A stretch of 35,697 nucleotides of DNA from Gallionella sp. (GTDB taxonomy: Bacteria; Pseudomonadota; Gammaproteobacteria; Burkholderiales; Gallionellaceae), in the NCBI GenBank assembly GCA_030645775.1, contig JAUSLX010000267.1, forward strand, positions 1 to 35,697, read 5' to 3'. The notes beneath the pieces are model-generated. The model was given only the letters and a program-made list of their open reading frames with translations, did not search any database and had not been told where the DNA came from. Below are positions 27,368 through 35,697 of this stretch, piece after piece. The translations under genes and the position numbers were made by a program. How positions within the stretch are numbered: the first letter of the stretch is position 1; each line of letters opens with the position of its first letter.

Positions 27368-28714
27368 CTATAAAAATCGTGCGATCATCCCTTTGGATAA
27401 ATCGCCTTGCATAGGTATCTGCACGTGATGGCCGCTGCCGGGAGCGACGGTGATGGCCTCACCCTTCTTATTGCGAATTTCGCCAAGATCGATGATCTGG
27501 TTGCCTGTCGGGTGAATGATTTCCAGCCGGTCGCCGACCTGGAATTTATTCTTTACGTCGATTTCTGCATAGCCGTCCGCACAAGACACGATGTCGCCGA
27601 CATACTGCTGGCGCGTGCTCTCCGAATGGCCGCGCAGGTAGTTCTGCTGCTCGTGGGTGTGGTGACGCTCGTAGAAACCGTCCGTATAGCCGCGATTGGC
27701 CAGGGCATCCAGCGCACCCAGCAGGCCGTAGTTGAACGGGCGGCCTGCGACCGCATCGTCGATTGCCTGACGATAGACCTGGGCGGTGCGCGCGACGTAA
27801 TAGATGGACTTGGTGCGGCCTTCAACTTTCAGCGAGTCGATGCCGATCTTCGCCAGACGCTCGACATGTTCCACCGCGCGCAGGTCTTTGGAATTCATGA
27901 TGTAAGTGCCGTGCTCGTCCTCCATCACCGGCATCAGCTCATTGGGGTGATCCTGGCGGGCGATGACATAGACGCGGTCTGCCATGGGATGGCGTTTTTG
28001 TTCTCCGCAATCGGACAGCGCGGAATTGCTCAGTGCCTTGTCGAAATCAAAATCCAGTTTTTCAATGTCGCCGGTGCCGTTCTCCTCCGCGTTGTCCATC
28101 TTGTAATCCCAGCGGCAGGAGTTGGTGCAGGTGCCCTGATTCGCATCGCGATGGTTGAAATAGCCTGACAACAAACAGCGCCCGGAGTAGGCGATGCACA
28201 ACGCGCCATGCACGAACACTTCCAGCTCCATGTCCGGACATTCCTGGCGGATTTCCTCGATCTCATCCAGCGATAACTCGCGCGACAAAATCACGCGGGT
28301 CAGCCCCAGCGATTTCCAGAATTTAACCGCCGCGTAATTGACGGTGTTGGCCTGAACCGAGAGATGCACCGGCACTTCCGGCCAGCGTTCCCGTACCATT
28401 GCGATCAGGCCGGGGTCGGCCATAATCAGCGCGTCCGGTTTCATTGCGATGACCGGTGCCATGTCGGCCATATAGGTCTTCACCTTGGCGTTGTGCGGCA
28501 TCAGGTTGCTGGCGACGAACAGTTTTTTGCCCAGCGCATGGGCTTCCTGTATGCCGATCTGCAACTCCTCCATCTTGAATTCATTGTTGCGCGCCCGCAA
28601 ACTGTAGCGCGGTTGCCCGGCATACACGGCATCTGCACCGAAGGCGTAGGCGGCACGCATTTTGTCCAGGGTTCCTGCGGGTAATAATAGTTCCGGTACG
28701 CGTAACTGACTCAC
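27368..28714 (-). CDS. trhP: peptidase U32 family protein, YegQ/TrhP-type (tRNA uridine hydroxylation)
   Basis: ELLLPAGTLDKMRAAYAFGADAVYAG, VHGALCIAYSGRCLLSGYFNHRDANQGTCTNSCRW, DSLKVEGRTKSIYYVA. Confidence 0.9.
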   Translation of the reverse strand: MSQLRVPELLLPAGTLDKMRAAYAFGADAVYAGQPRYSLRARNNEFKMEELQIGIQEAHALGKKLFVASNLMPHNAKVKTYMADMAPVIAMKPDALIMADPGLIAMVRERWPEVPVHLSVQANTVNYAAVKFWKSLGLTRVILSRELSLDEIEEIRQECPDMELEVFVHGALCIAYSGRCLLSGYFNHRDANQGTCTNSCRWDYKMDNAEENGTGDIEKLDFDFDKALSNSALSDCGEQKRHPMADRVYVIARQDHPNELMPVMEDEHGTYIMNSKDLRAVEHVERLAKIGIDSLKVEGRTKSIYYVARTAQVYRQAIDDAVAGRPFNYGLLGALDALANRGYTDGFYERHHTHEQQNYLRGHSESTRQQYVGDIVSCADGYAEIDVKNKFQVGDRLEIIHPTGNQIIDLGEIRNKKGEAITVAPGSGHHVQIPMQGDLSKGMIARFL

Positions 28715-29541
28715 AAGGATAGTCCTTCTATAATTCCGATGCAGGGCGCAGACTGGTTAAGCGTATAGAAATGCAGACCGGGTGCGCCGCCCGCCAGCAG
28801 CTTTTCGCACAGGCGGGTGGCCACGTCACGTCCGAAGGCTTGCACCGATTCGCTGTCGTCGCCGAAACCTTCCATGGTCTTGCGCATCCAGCGCGGAATT
28901 TCCGCACCACAGGTGTCCGAGAAGCGTGCCAGTTGCGAGAAACGCACGACGGGCATAATGCCGGGCACGATGGGGACGGTGATGCCTAGTTTGTGGCATT
29001 CGTCCACGAAATGGAAATAGCTGTCGGCGTTGTAGAAATATTGCGTGATCGCGGAATTCGCGCCCGCATCGATCTTGCGCTTGAAATTGAGAATATCGTC
29101 GCGCGCCGATCTGGCCTGCGGGTGAAATTCGGGGTAGGCCGCGACTTCCAGGTGAAAATGATCGCCCGTCTCGGTACGGATGAATTCAACCAACTCGTTG
29201 GCATACTGGAATTCGCCAGCCGTCGCCATGCCGGACGGCAGATCGCCGCGCAATGCGACGATGCGGTGGATGCCCGCATCCTGATAGGTTTTGAGGATGG
29301 CGCGGATGTTTTCGCGGGTAGAGCCGACGCAGGAAAGGTGGGGGGCGGCATCAAAGCCTTCCGCCTTGATTTGCGTGACGGTCTCCAGCGTGCGATCGCG
29401 GGTAGAACCGCCCGCGCCAAAGGTCACAGAGAAAAATTCGGGATTGAGCGCGGCGAGTTTAGCGCGCGCGATGGTGAGTTTTTCCACGCCTTCATTGGTT
29501 TGAGGCGGGAAGAATTCGAAACTGATATGCGAGTTGCTCAT
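28711..29541 (-). CDS. metF: methylenetetrahydrofolate reductase
   Basis: SFEFFPPQTNEGVEKL, SVTFGAGGSTRDRT, DAGANSAITQYFYNAD, LHFYTLNQ. Confidence 0.97.
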   Translation of the reverse strand: MSNSHISFEFFPPQTNEGVEKLTIARAKLAALNPEFFSVTFGAGGSTRDRTLETVTQIKAEGFDAAPHLSCVGSTRENIRAILKTYQDAGIHRIVALRGDLPSGMATAGEFQYANELVEFIRTETGDHFHLEVAAYPEFHPQARSARDDILNFKRKIDAGANSAITQYFYNADSYFHFVDECHKLGITVPIVPGIMPVVRFSQLARFSDTCGAEIPRWMRKTMEGFGDDSESVQAFGRDVATRLCEKLLAGGAPGLHFYTLNQSAPCIGIIEGLSL

Positions 29542-29891
29542 TATTTTCTCAATAATTGTGCGGCCGCTGATGTCAGCGCCCAGGTAAACAGACTGTACAA
29601 CAAGGCACCCAGAACACCATGCCAGAAGCTATCGACGATAAAGTCGCGCAATACCGAGCCGACTAGCCAGAACAGCAGTCCGTTGATTACGAAAATGAAC
29701 AGACCCAGCGTGACCAGGGTGACCGGCAAAGTGAGCAGTAACAACAAGGGACGGATTAGCGTGTTCACCAGACCCAGCAGGAATGCGGCGACCAGCGCGG
29801 CGGTGAATCCTTCTACATGAATGCCAGGCACAAAATTCGCCACGGCGATCAAGGCCAATGCATTCAATATCCAAATTATGAGCAGTTTCAT
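29541..29891 (-). CDS. phage holin family (Holin_4_2-like) small membrane protein
   Basis: MKLLIIWILNALALIAVANFVPGIHVEGFTAALVAAFLLGLVNTLIRPLLLLLTLPVTLVTLGLFIFVINGLLFWL; multi-TM. Confidence 0.87.
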   Translation of the reverse strand: MKLLIIWILNALALIAVANFVPGIHVEGFTAALVAAFLLGLVNTLIRPLLLLLTLPVTLVTLGLFIFVINGLLFWLVGSVLRDFIVDSFWHGVLGALLYSLFTWALTSAAAQLLRK

Positions 29892-29915
29892 CGCATCTCC
29901 TTGTGGCTACATGGC

Positions 29916-29953
29916 AAAAGCCGCCCCGCCCGTAGTCATCACGGGGAGGCGGC
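29916..29953 (-). terminator. Rho-independent-like terminator downstream of ahcY
   Basis: On the - strand: GCCGCC-tc-CCCGT-gatgact-ACGGG-cgg-GGCGGC followed by TTTT. Confidence 0.7.
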
Positions 29954-29973
29954 AGTCTGAAGCGCGTGCGAGC

Positions 29974-31419
29974 TTAGTAACGGTAGTGATCAGCCTTGTA
30001 AGGGCCATTCTTAGGTACGCCGATGTAAGCGGCCTGCTGGTCGGTCAACTCGCTCAGCTGCGCATTCAGCGTAGTCAGTTGCAGACGCGCAACCTTCTCA
30101 TCCAGATGCTTGGGGAGCGTGTAAACGCCGACAGGATATTGGTCGAGGCGGGTAAACAGTTCGATCTGCGCGATGGTCTGGTTGGCAAACGAGGACGACA
30201 TCACGTAGGACGGATGGCCGGTGCCGCAACCCAGGTTGACCAGACGACCTTCTGCCAGCAACAGGATGCGCTTGCCGTCCGGCTTGTCCTCGCTAGGGGG
30301 GAAGATCACGTGATCGACTTGCGGCTTGATGTTTTCCCACTGGTATTGCTTCAGGGAAGCGACATCAATTTCGTTGTCAAAGTGGCCGATGTTGGAAACG
30401 ATGGCGTTGTTCTTCATCTTCGCCATGTGATCATGGGTGATGACATGGTAGTTGCCGGTGGTGGTGACGAAGATGTCGCCATGTTCGCAGGCGTAATCCA
30501 TGGTTACCACGCGGTAGCCTTCCATCGCGGCTTGCAGTGCGCAGATCGGGTCGATTTCCGTCACCCATACCTGAGCGGACAGCGCACGCATCGCCTGTGC
30601 CGAACCCTTGCCTACATCGCCATAACCGACGATAACCGCGATTTTGCCCGCGATCATCACGTCGGTGGCGCGTTTGATCGCATCAACCAGCGATTCGCGG
30701 CAACCGTACAGATTGTCGAACTTGGACTTGGTAACGGAGTCGTTTACGTTGATCGCAGGGAATTTCAGTTCGCCGCGCTCATGCATCTGGTACAAACGAT
30801 GTACGCCGGTGGTGGTTTCTTCGGTCACGCCCATGATTGCGGCCAGACGTGTGGAATACCAGGTGTTATCAACTGCCAGCTTGGCCTTGATGGAATTGAA
30901 CAGGCAGATTTCTTCTTCGGAACCCGGGTTGTCCAAAAGCGTTGCGTCTTTTTCAGCGCGCGTGCCCAGATGCAGCAGCAGTGTCGCATCGCCGCCGTCG
31001 TCCAGAATCATGTTGGACAGAACTTTGTCGCCATTTGGCGCGTCCGCCCATTCAAAGATACGGTGGGTGTAGTCCCAGTATTCGGTCAGGGATTCGCCTT
31101 TAACTGCGAATACAGGTATGCCCGTCGCGACAATCGCAGCCGCCGCGTGATCCTGTGTGGAATAGATGTTGCAAGAAGCCCAGCGTACTTCTGCGCCCAG
31201 GGCGGTCAGTGTTTCGATCAGTACGCCAGTCTGGATGGTCATGTGCAACGAGCCGGTGATGCGCGCGCCTTTAAGCGGCTGGCTGGCTGCGTATTCATTG
31301 CGGATGGCCATCAGGCCGGGCATTTCGATTTCGGCGATGGCCAGTTCTTTGCGGCCCCAAGCCGCCAGGGACATGTCGGCGACGATATAGTCGGTGAATC
31401 CGTTTTCAACAGCGTTCAT
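29974..31419 (-). CDS. ahcY: adenosylhomocysteinase
   Basis: [40 protein letters not shown]..., [49 protein letters not shown]-terminus. Confidence 0.98.
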   Translation of the reverse strand: MNAVENGFTDYIVADMSLAAWGRKELAIAEIEMPGLMAIRNEYAASQPLKGARITGSLHMTIQTGVLIETLTALGAEVRWASCNIYSTQDHAAAAIVATGIPVFAVKGESLTEYWDYTHRIFEWADAPNGDKVLSNMILDDGGDATLLLHLGTRAEKDATLLDNPGSEEEICLFNSIKAKLAVDNTWYSTRLAAIMGVTEETTTGVHRLYQMHERGELKFPAINVNDSVTKSKFDNLYGCRESLVDAIKRATDVMIAGKIAVIVGYGDVGKGSAQAMRALSAQVWVTEIDPICALQAAMEGYRVVTMDYACEHGDIFVTTTGNYHVITHDHMAKMKNNAIVSNIGHFDNEIDVASLKQYQWENIKPQVDHVIFPPSEDKPDGKRILLLAEGRLVNLGCGTGHPSYVMSSSFANQTIAQIELFTRLDQYPVGVYTLPKHLDEKVARLQLTTLNAQLSELTDQQAAYIGVPKNGPYKADHYRY

Positions 31420-31452
31420 AAAAACTCCATTCATTGTATTGGTTAATGAATA

Positions 31453-31526
31453 GGTGCCGTTGATGCAAAATCACTGCTCCGAGCCTGACGGGGGCGTTCA
31501 AACCCGCTGCAGCACCTCTCGGAGGA
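31453..31526 (-). promoter_or_regulatory. SAH riboswitch-like leader upstream of ahcY
   Basis: - strand RNA: CCUCCGAGAGGUGCUGCAGCGGGUUUGAACGCCCCCGUCAGGCUCGGAGCAG...CGGCACC; matches the remembered conserved features (CCGAG.GG.GCUGCA.CGG ... CAGGCUCGG) and lies ahead of ahcY, the classical regulon member. Confidence 0.88.
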
Positions 31527-31677
31527 CGCGGATTATAAACGTAAAAAGTATTTTTGGCTAAGAATAGATGGCGGGTTTTTCAGTGGGGGGCTATGCCGCT
31601 CCATCATTCCTGAATGCCGATGAGGCTTCATTTTACCGACTCTTAAATGAACTTGTCGCTGTAGTCTGTCCAAAATT

Positions 31678-31702
31678 AATCAGCCGTCTCAGACGGCTGA
31701 TT
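31678..31702. terminator. 12-bp perfect inverted repeat, probable bidirectional terminator after tusE
   Basis: AATCAGCCGTCT-C-AGACGGCTGATT, T-rich flank AATTTTGG on the - strand. Confidence 0.7.
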
Positions 31703-31706
31703 ATAC

Positions 31707-32006
31707 TCAGACGCAACCCGTCGGCTTGGGCATGCCGCCGTATTTAGTGATCGGCTTCATCGGGCCGGTCATCCACAATTCAAAGACCTCTTTCTGATCT
31801 TCGCCGATGTGCTTGGCGAACTTGCGTATCGGTGGTACTGAACCGAATTGCTCGTAAAACTCACGCGCCTTCATGATCTGCTCCCACTTTTTTTCATTCA
31901 ACTCATAGCCATCCGCCTCGGCCATCGCACGACCGATCTCCTCCGACCAGTCACTCATATCAACCAGATAACCATCACCATCACGATTTGGGAGTTCCAT
32001 ATTCAC
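31707..32006 (-). CDS. tusE: TusE/DsrC/DsvC family sulfur relay protein
   Basis: DGYLVDMSDWSEEIGRAMAEADGYELNEKKWEQIMKAREFYEQFGSVPPIRKFAK...GGMPKPTGCV; single C-terminal Cys. Confidence 0.93.
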   Translation of the reverse strand: MNMELPNRDGDGYLVDMSDWSEEIGRAMAEADGYELNEKKWEQIMKAREFYEQFGSVPPIRKFAKHIGEDQKEVFELWMTGPMKPITKYGGMPKPTGCV

Positions 32007-32094
32007 AACCTTTCACATAAAGTTAACATTAGGGAAACTATATATTGCCCGACAAAATTAGTCAAGCATTGTGCTCTGAGCCTCTCCTTAATAA

Positions 32095-33282
32095 TTATTC
32101 CCTGGGCCAGTAAGCGGTGGCTATACCTTCACCCAGATCAGCATCGATCAAACGGCGGCGCACCTCAAGCAGGCGTTCGATCAGCGCAGGTTCAACCCTG
32201 GCATACGCTTCTGCGTCCGGTTTGCGACTCACCACCACGCCCAGCAATTCGGTAATTGCATTGCCTATGGAGTTCTGGCTGATGGTCACAATCAACCTGC
32301 CCGCATCATTGCGATAGATCAGTTGCTTGAATGCGGGTTGCCAGCGTATCGCACTGGCATACTTCACGTCCGCGATACAGTGATTGCGCACCTTCTTAGC
32401 GGTCTTCATAAAGTCATTATTAAACAGCAGCACACTCTCCACCTGTTCCGGGAAATAAACATCCGGCAGCATGGGCGCGTTATGCGTAGAAACCTGTGAA
32501 AAGAAAGTACGATAAAAATCAATGAAACCCTTCAGCACCTCATCGTATTCCCGCCAGAAATGTACATCCCGGAGTGCATCTGCTCCGCCCTGTATTTCCC
32601 AGCTGGGCAAGCCCTGCGGATAGCCGGTCAGGCCGATGCGGGCATCATCTCCGCTCACCGGCTTGAGGATTTTCAGATTCAGCGCCCTGGCAAAAAACTC
32701 ACGATACACATCGCGCATATAGGCCTGGAACAAACTGTGCTGGCCGCCATCGGTCAGGTTGGGGTTATTGCTGTCGGCCAGTTGAGCGTTGCGTAACTGT
32801 TGCTTGGGGAAAACCACAAAATGGTTATGCAGCATGCGTATGCTGGGCACCCCCGGTGAAGTCAGCGGCCAGGTCGCATCCAGACTCGCCTCGCCCGCCA
32901 GAATCAGCGCCTCGTCCGGATCGGGGTATTGCTCCAGCATGTAATCGATGATGATCTGATTCATCCGGTTCCATACATGCTTTACATTATCCGCTACCTG
33001 CGTGCGCCGTACCGGTCGCCCCAGGGGATTGAGTATCGTCCTGGAAGTATTGTAAATAATGGAACAATCAAACTCGGTGCTGTGCCCCAGCGCCTTGCGA
33101 TAGAGCAACAGATTTTCCGGGTTAATCAGCAAACCGTTGTTGTTCACCAGATCGTTAAGATTTTCTGTACTGTTGAAAAACTCGTTGTGCTTCATCCCTT
33201 CAGGCACATCCAGCGGAATGGGCCTGAAAGGCGTTAAAACTTCGCGCGGCCCGGTTTGAGCCGATTGCTGAAAAAGGTTCAT
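32095..33282 (-). CDS. conserved-looking protein of unknown function (395 aa)
   Basis: Long intact ORF MNLFQQSAQTGPREVLTPFRPIPLDVPEG...PSIRMLHNHFVVFPKQQ...; codon usage like its neighbours, no family recognised. Confidence 0.85.
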   Translation of the reverse strand: MNLFQQSAQTGPREVLTPFRPIPLDVPEGMKHNEFFNSTENLNDLVNNNGLLINPENLLLYRKALGHSTEFDCSIIYNTSRTILNPLGRPVRRTQVADNVKHVWNRMNQIIIDYMLEQYPDPDEALILAGEASLDATWPLTSPGVPSIRMLHNHFVVFPKQQLRNAQLADSNNPNLTDGGQHSLFQAYMRDVYREFFARALNLKILKPVSGDDARIGLTGYPQGLPSWEIQGGADALRDVHFWREYDEVLKGFIDFYRTFFSQVSTHNAPMLPDVYFPEQVESVLLFNNDFMKTAKKVRNHCIADVKYASAIRWQPAFKQLIYRNDAGRLIVTISQNSIGNAITELLGVVVSRKPDAEAYARVEPALIERLLEVRRRLIDADLGEGIATAYWPRE

Positions 33283-33439
33283 CTATTTCTCCTGGATCGA
33301 CTGCACGTTAATTTCCCTGTTCGCTTTTCAATTTTTATACTCCCTTGACCTGCTTTTCAGAACCCATCCATTTTCTCGCATTCCGGACGGATTGCGTGTT
33401 GCACACATTCCCCACTGCGAGGGCAATTTCGGCAGCCTG

Positions 33440-34747
33440 TCAGAAAATAGTCAGCCTCGCTTCCGTGCCGCCACCCTCGCGTGGCAACAGTTCTATTTTC
33501 CAGCCGTTGATGTCTGCCAGTTGGCGCGCAATCGCCAGGCCCAGACCGCTACCACCGGTAGCGCTGCTGCGCGAGGATTCGAGCCGATAAAAGGGCTGGA
33601 ATACGTTTTCCGCCTGTTCAGGGGGAATGCCGGGGCCACGGTCGAGCACCCGGATGACGGTGATTATGCCTGCGCAGTCACACTCGATCTTCACCGCCTT
33701 GTCTGCGCCGTAGCGCACCGCGTTACCGATAAGGTTGGCCAATATGCGCCGCAAGGCCATATGACCGACAGAGCGCAGGCATGCGCCTTGCGGCTGCCAC
33801 GTTATTTCCGCACCCTCGTTCCTGGCATTGTCAGCCAGTTCCTGCAATATCTGATGGATATCACTTTCCTGAGCAACCTCCTTTTCCAGTCCCCGGCTGA
33901 ACGCAAGAAACTCACCGATGAGGCGGTTCATTTCCTCCAGATCATTTTGCAGTCGGGTGATGATTTTCGGATTCGCATTTTTCGGCAACATTTCCACTGC
34001 CAGACGCATACGCGCCAGCGGCGTGCGCAGATCGTGGGAAATTCCGGCCAGCAAAGTGGTGCGGTTGGCGAGCAGCTCCTGCACCTGCAACGCCATCTGA
34101 TTAAAGGCGCGCGCCAGACTGGCCAGCTCCTCAGGCCCGCTTTCCGGCAGCGCTTCCGGAATATTACCCTGGCCAACATGTTTCGCCGCTTCTGAAAGCC
34201 GTTCCAGCGGACGGGTAATGCGCCGCGCCAGTATGACGGCAGTGATCAGCGTGAGCGCAATGGTCGCAGCCAATACCAGCAGCAGCGCCAGTGGCGGCTG
34301 TATTCCCAGTTGCTCGCGAGGGAAACCGATGCGTATCAGTTTCCCGCCGGTGTGAATTTCTGCCCAGAACCAGGTCTGTTCCCACTCCGTGGTTTTGATG
34401 CGAATCTTTTTCCCGGTACGCGCTTCAAGGGCATTTTCGAGCAGGGTCAGATAGGGGAAATAGCGTTCGTCATCCGGCAGGACTGTGGTGGTGTCGAATA
34501 GCCAGAGGTGATGTTTTTTGGCCAGTTCGAGACCAAAATCTGCACGCGTTTGCGGAGGCAATTCCACCCAGGTCTGTGCCGACAGCACCATGAGAGCGGC
34601 AAGATCATCCGCTGAGCGTCTGGCCATCGGCAACATGATGAAATATGCGGTAACTGCGAGCGTGATGAGCTGAAAGACGATCAACGCGACCGCCACCGTG
34701 GTGGCTGTACTGCGGAACAGGGTGGGGCGCTTATGATCGAAAAACAT
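33440..34747 (-). CDS. EnvZ-type sensor histidine kinase
   Basis: Two TM segments, HAMP (ARRITRPLERLSEAAKHVGQG), AGISHDLRTPLARMRLAVEM, LIGNAVRYG, DRGPGIPP, GGSGLGLAI. Confidence 0.95.
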   Translation of the reverse strand: MFFDHKRPTLFRSTATTVAVALIVFQLITLAVTAYFIMLPMARRSADDLAALMVLSAQTWVELPPQTRADFGLELAKKHHLWLFDTTTVLPDDERYFPYLTLLENALEARTGKKIRIKTTEWEQTWFWAEIHTGGKLIRIGFPREQLGIQPPLALLLVLAATIALTLITAVILARRITRPLERLSEAAKHVGQGNIPEALPESGPEELASLARAFNQMALQVQELLANRTTLLAGISHDLRTPLARMRLAVEMLPKNANPKIITRLQNDLEEMNRLIGEFLAFSRGLEKEVAQESDIHQILQELADNARNEGAEITWQPQGACLRSVGHMALRRILANLIGNAVRYGADKAVKIECDCAGIITVIRVLDRGPGIPPEQAENVFQPFYRLESSRSSATGGSGLGLAIARQLADINGWKIELLPREGGGTEARLTIF

Positions 34748-35460
34748 TATCCGGCCTTGTTTCCGGGAACAAACAGATAACCTTCTCCCCATACGGTGCG
34801 TACATACACCGGCGTGGATGGATCGCATTCAATCTTGCGCCGCAATCGCGTCACCCTGACATCGATGCTGCGGTCAAACGGCGTGCGCTCATAACCCTTG
34901 AGTTTGTCCATGAGGCTATCGCGGCTCAACACCTGATTGGGATGCTCGACGAAAACCCGCAGCAGATTAAATTCTCCGGCGGTCAGGACGACCTCCGCCC
35001 CCTCACGCGACAGGCTGCGAGAATGAAGATCAAGGCTGAAAGGGCCGAAACGAAACATATCCCGTGCCGGATTTTCTGTTTTAGTGTCGCCGCCCTCTCT
35101 GCGCCGCAACACAGAGCGGATGCGCGCCAGCAGCTCGCGCGGGTTGAACGGTTTGGCGAGGTAGTCGTCCGCCCCGACCTCCAGACCGATAATACGGTCA
35201 ATATCCTCACCGCGCGCCGACAACATGATAATCGGCTGGCTGCCCCGCATCCGCAATTTGCGCGCCAGCGTCAAGCCATCCTCCCCCGGCAGCATCAGAT
35301 CGAGAATAATCAAATCCGCCGCCTGTTCCGCAAGGTAGCGCTCCATGGCGGAACCGTCTGCAACGGCATCGACGCGGTAGCCCTGCTCGGAAAGATACTG
35401 CTGCAGCAATTCGCGCAGACCGGCATCGTCATCCACCACCAGAATGTGTTTGTTGTTCAT
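34747..35460 (-). CDS. OmpR-family response regulator
   Basis: MNNKHILVVDDDAGLRELLQQYL, LIILDLMLPGEDGL, KPFNPRELLARI, winged-helix RSIDVRVTRLRRKIECDPSTPVYVRTVWGEGYLF; TAATG overlap with the kinase. Confidence 0.95.
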   Translation of the reverse strand: MNNKHILVVDDDAGLRELLQQYLSEQGYRVDAVADGSAMERYLAEQAADLIILDLMLPGEDGLTLARKLRMRGSQPIIMLSARGEDIDRIIGLEVGADDYLAKPFNPRELLARIRSVLRRREGGDTKTENPARDMFRFGPFSLDLHSRSLSREGAEVVLTAGEFNLLRVFVEHPNQVLSRDSLMDKLKGYERTPFDRSIDVRVTRLRRKIECDPSTPVYVRTVWGEGYLFVPGNKAG

Positions 35461-35492
35461 GTTTTTTACTATACAGGAGAGTGCTTCCCGCT

Positions 35493-35591
35493 GTAACGGG
35501 TGACAAGCCCCCGGTAACACATCGTAACAATTTGCAGCAATGCGGAAATCGTTACGCAACGCCTGCCCGTCATTATGGCCACATCAGTAAC
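35493..35591. promoter_or_regulatory. cluster of GTAAC/GTTAC boxes, candidate response-regulator binding region
   Basis: GTAAC at 35493, 35514, 35524 and 35587; GTTAC at 35551. GTAAC-N5-GTAAC tandem at 35514-35528. Confidence 0.45.
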
Positions 35592-35640
35592 GCTACCTGA
35601 TAGTGACAACACAACTTAAACCTACCCACAGGAGTCAATG

Positions 35641-35697
35641 ATGAACACCAGAAACTTTTTTTACAACGCTGCATTTGTTTTCGGCCTTGCCGTTACT
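35641..35697 (+). CDS. 5' end of a divergently transcribed gene, probable exported protein (truncated by window)
   Basis: RBS-like ACAGGAG then ATG: MNTRNFFYNAAFVFGLAVT..., signal-peptide-like. Start could be 35638. Confidence 0.55.
   Translation, partial: MNTRNFFYNAAFVFGLAVT

Noticed and set aside
27407-28168. 253-aa + strand ORF
   Set aside because: Antisense to the trhP/yegQ-like gene; spurious.
28993-29820. 275-aa + strand ORF
   Set aside because: Antisense to metF and the holin-like gene; spurious.
29541-29891. Prophage lysis gene (holin)
   Set aside because: Only a single holin-family membrane protein with no endolysin or phage genes; sits in an ahcY-metF context, so not evidence of a prophage.
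29821-31446. 541-aa + strand ORF
   Set aside because: Antisense to ahcY and its leader; low-complexity translation without domain motifs, explained by GC-rich codon usage of ahcY.

Overview
This 35.7 kb window looks like a betaproteobacterial chromosome (my guess is a Nitrosomonadales/Gallionellaceae-type organism, from synteny and protein resemblance only). Most of it is housekeeping: aceE (5' end, on the - strand and absent from the ORF track because it runs off the edge), fau, ilvA, apaG, mltA, dsbC, a UbiH-family hydroxylase, dusB-fis-purH-purD, tsaC-like, hemF, ubiA-ubiC-recG, ridA, trhP/yegQ, metF, ahcY, tusE and an ompR/envZ-type pair. The accessory and regulatory content is more interesting: (1) a LOV-GGDEF protein with the photoactive-Cys motif and I-site kept but GGDEF degraded to ENDEF; (2) an oxyR-divergent rubrerythrin-rubredoxin-catalase-rubredoxin reductase gene set; (3) an SAH-riboswitch-like leader upstream of ahcY; (4) an MNT/HEPN pair inserted between purH and purD; (5) a VapBC-like pair translationally abutting a 49-aa remnant that resembles the N-terminus of a restriction-modification protein; (6) an antitoxin with a truncated ParE-like toxin; (7) several different palindromic intergenic repeats, one of which carries the likely recG start; (8) an unclassified 395-aa protein upstream of tusE; (9) phased GTAAC boxes upstream of the response regulator. 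No rRNA, tRNA, CRISPR array or transposase was seen. I did not find a clear new multi-gene system. The best candidates for new biology are the LOV-ENDEF protein and the 395-aa protein. All calls come from reading the sequence; no searches were run.
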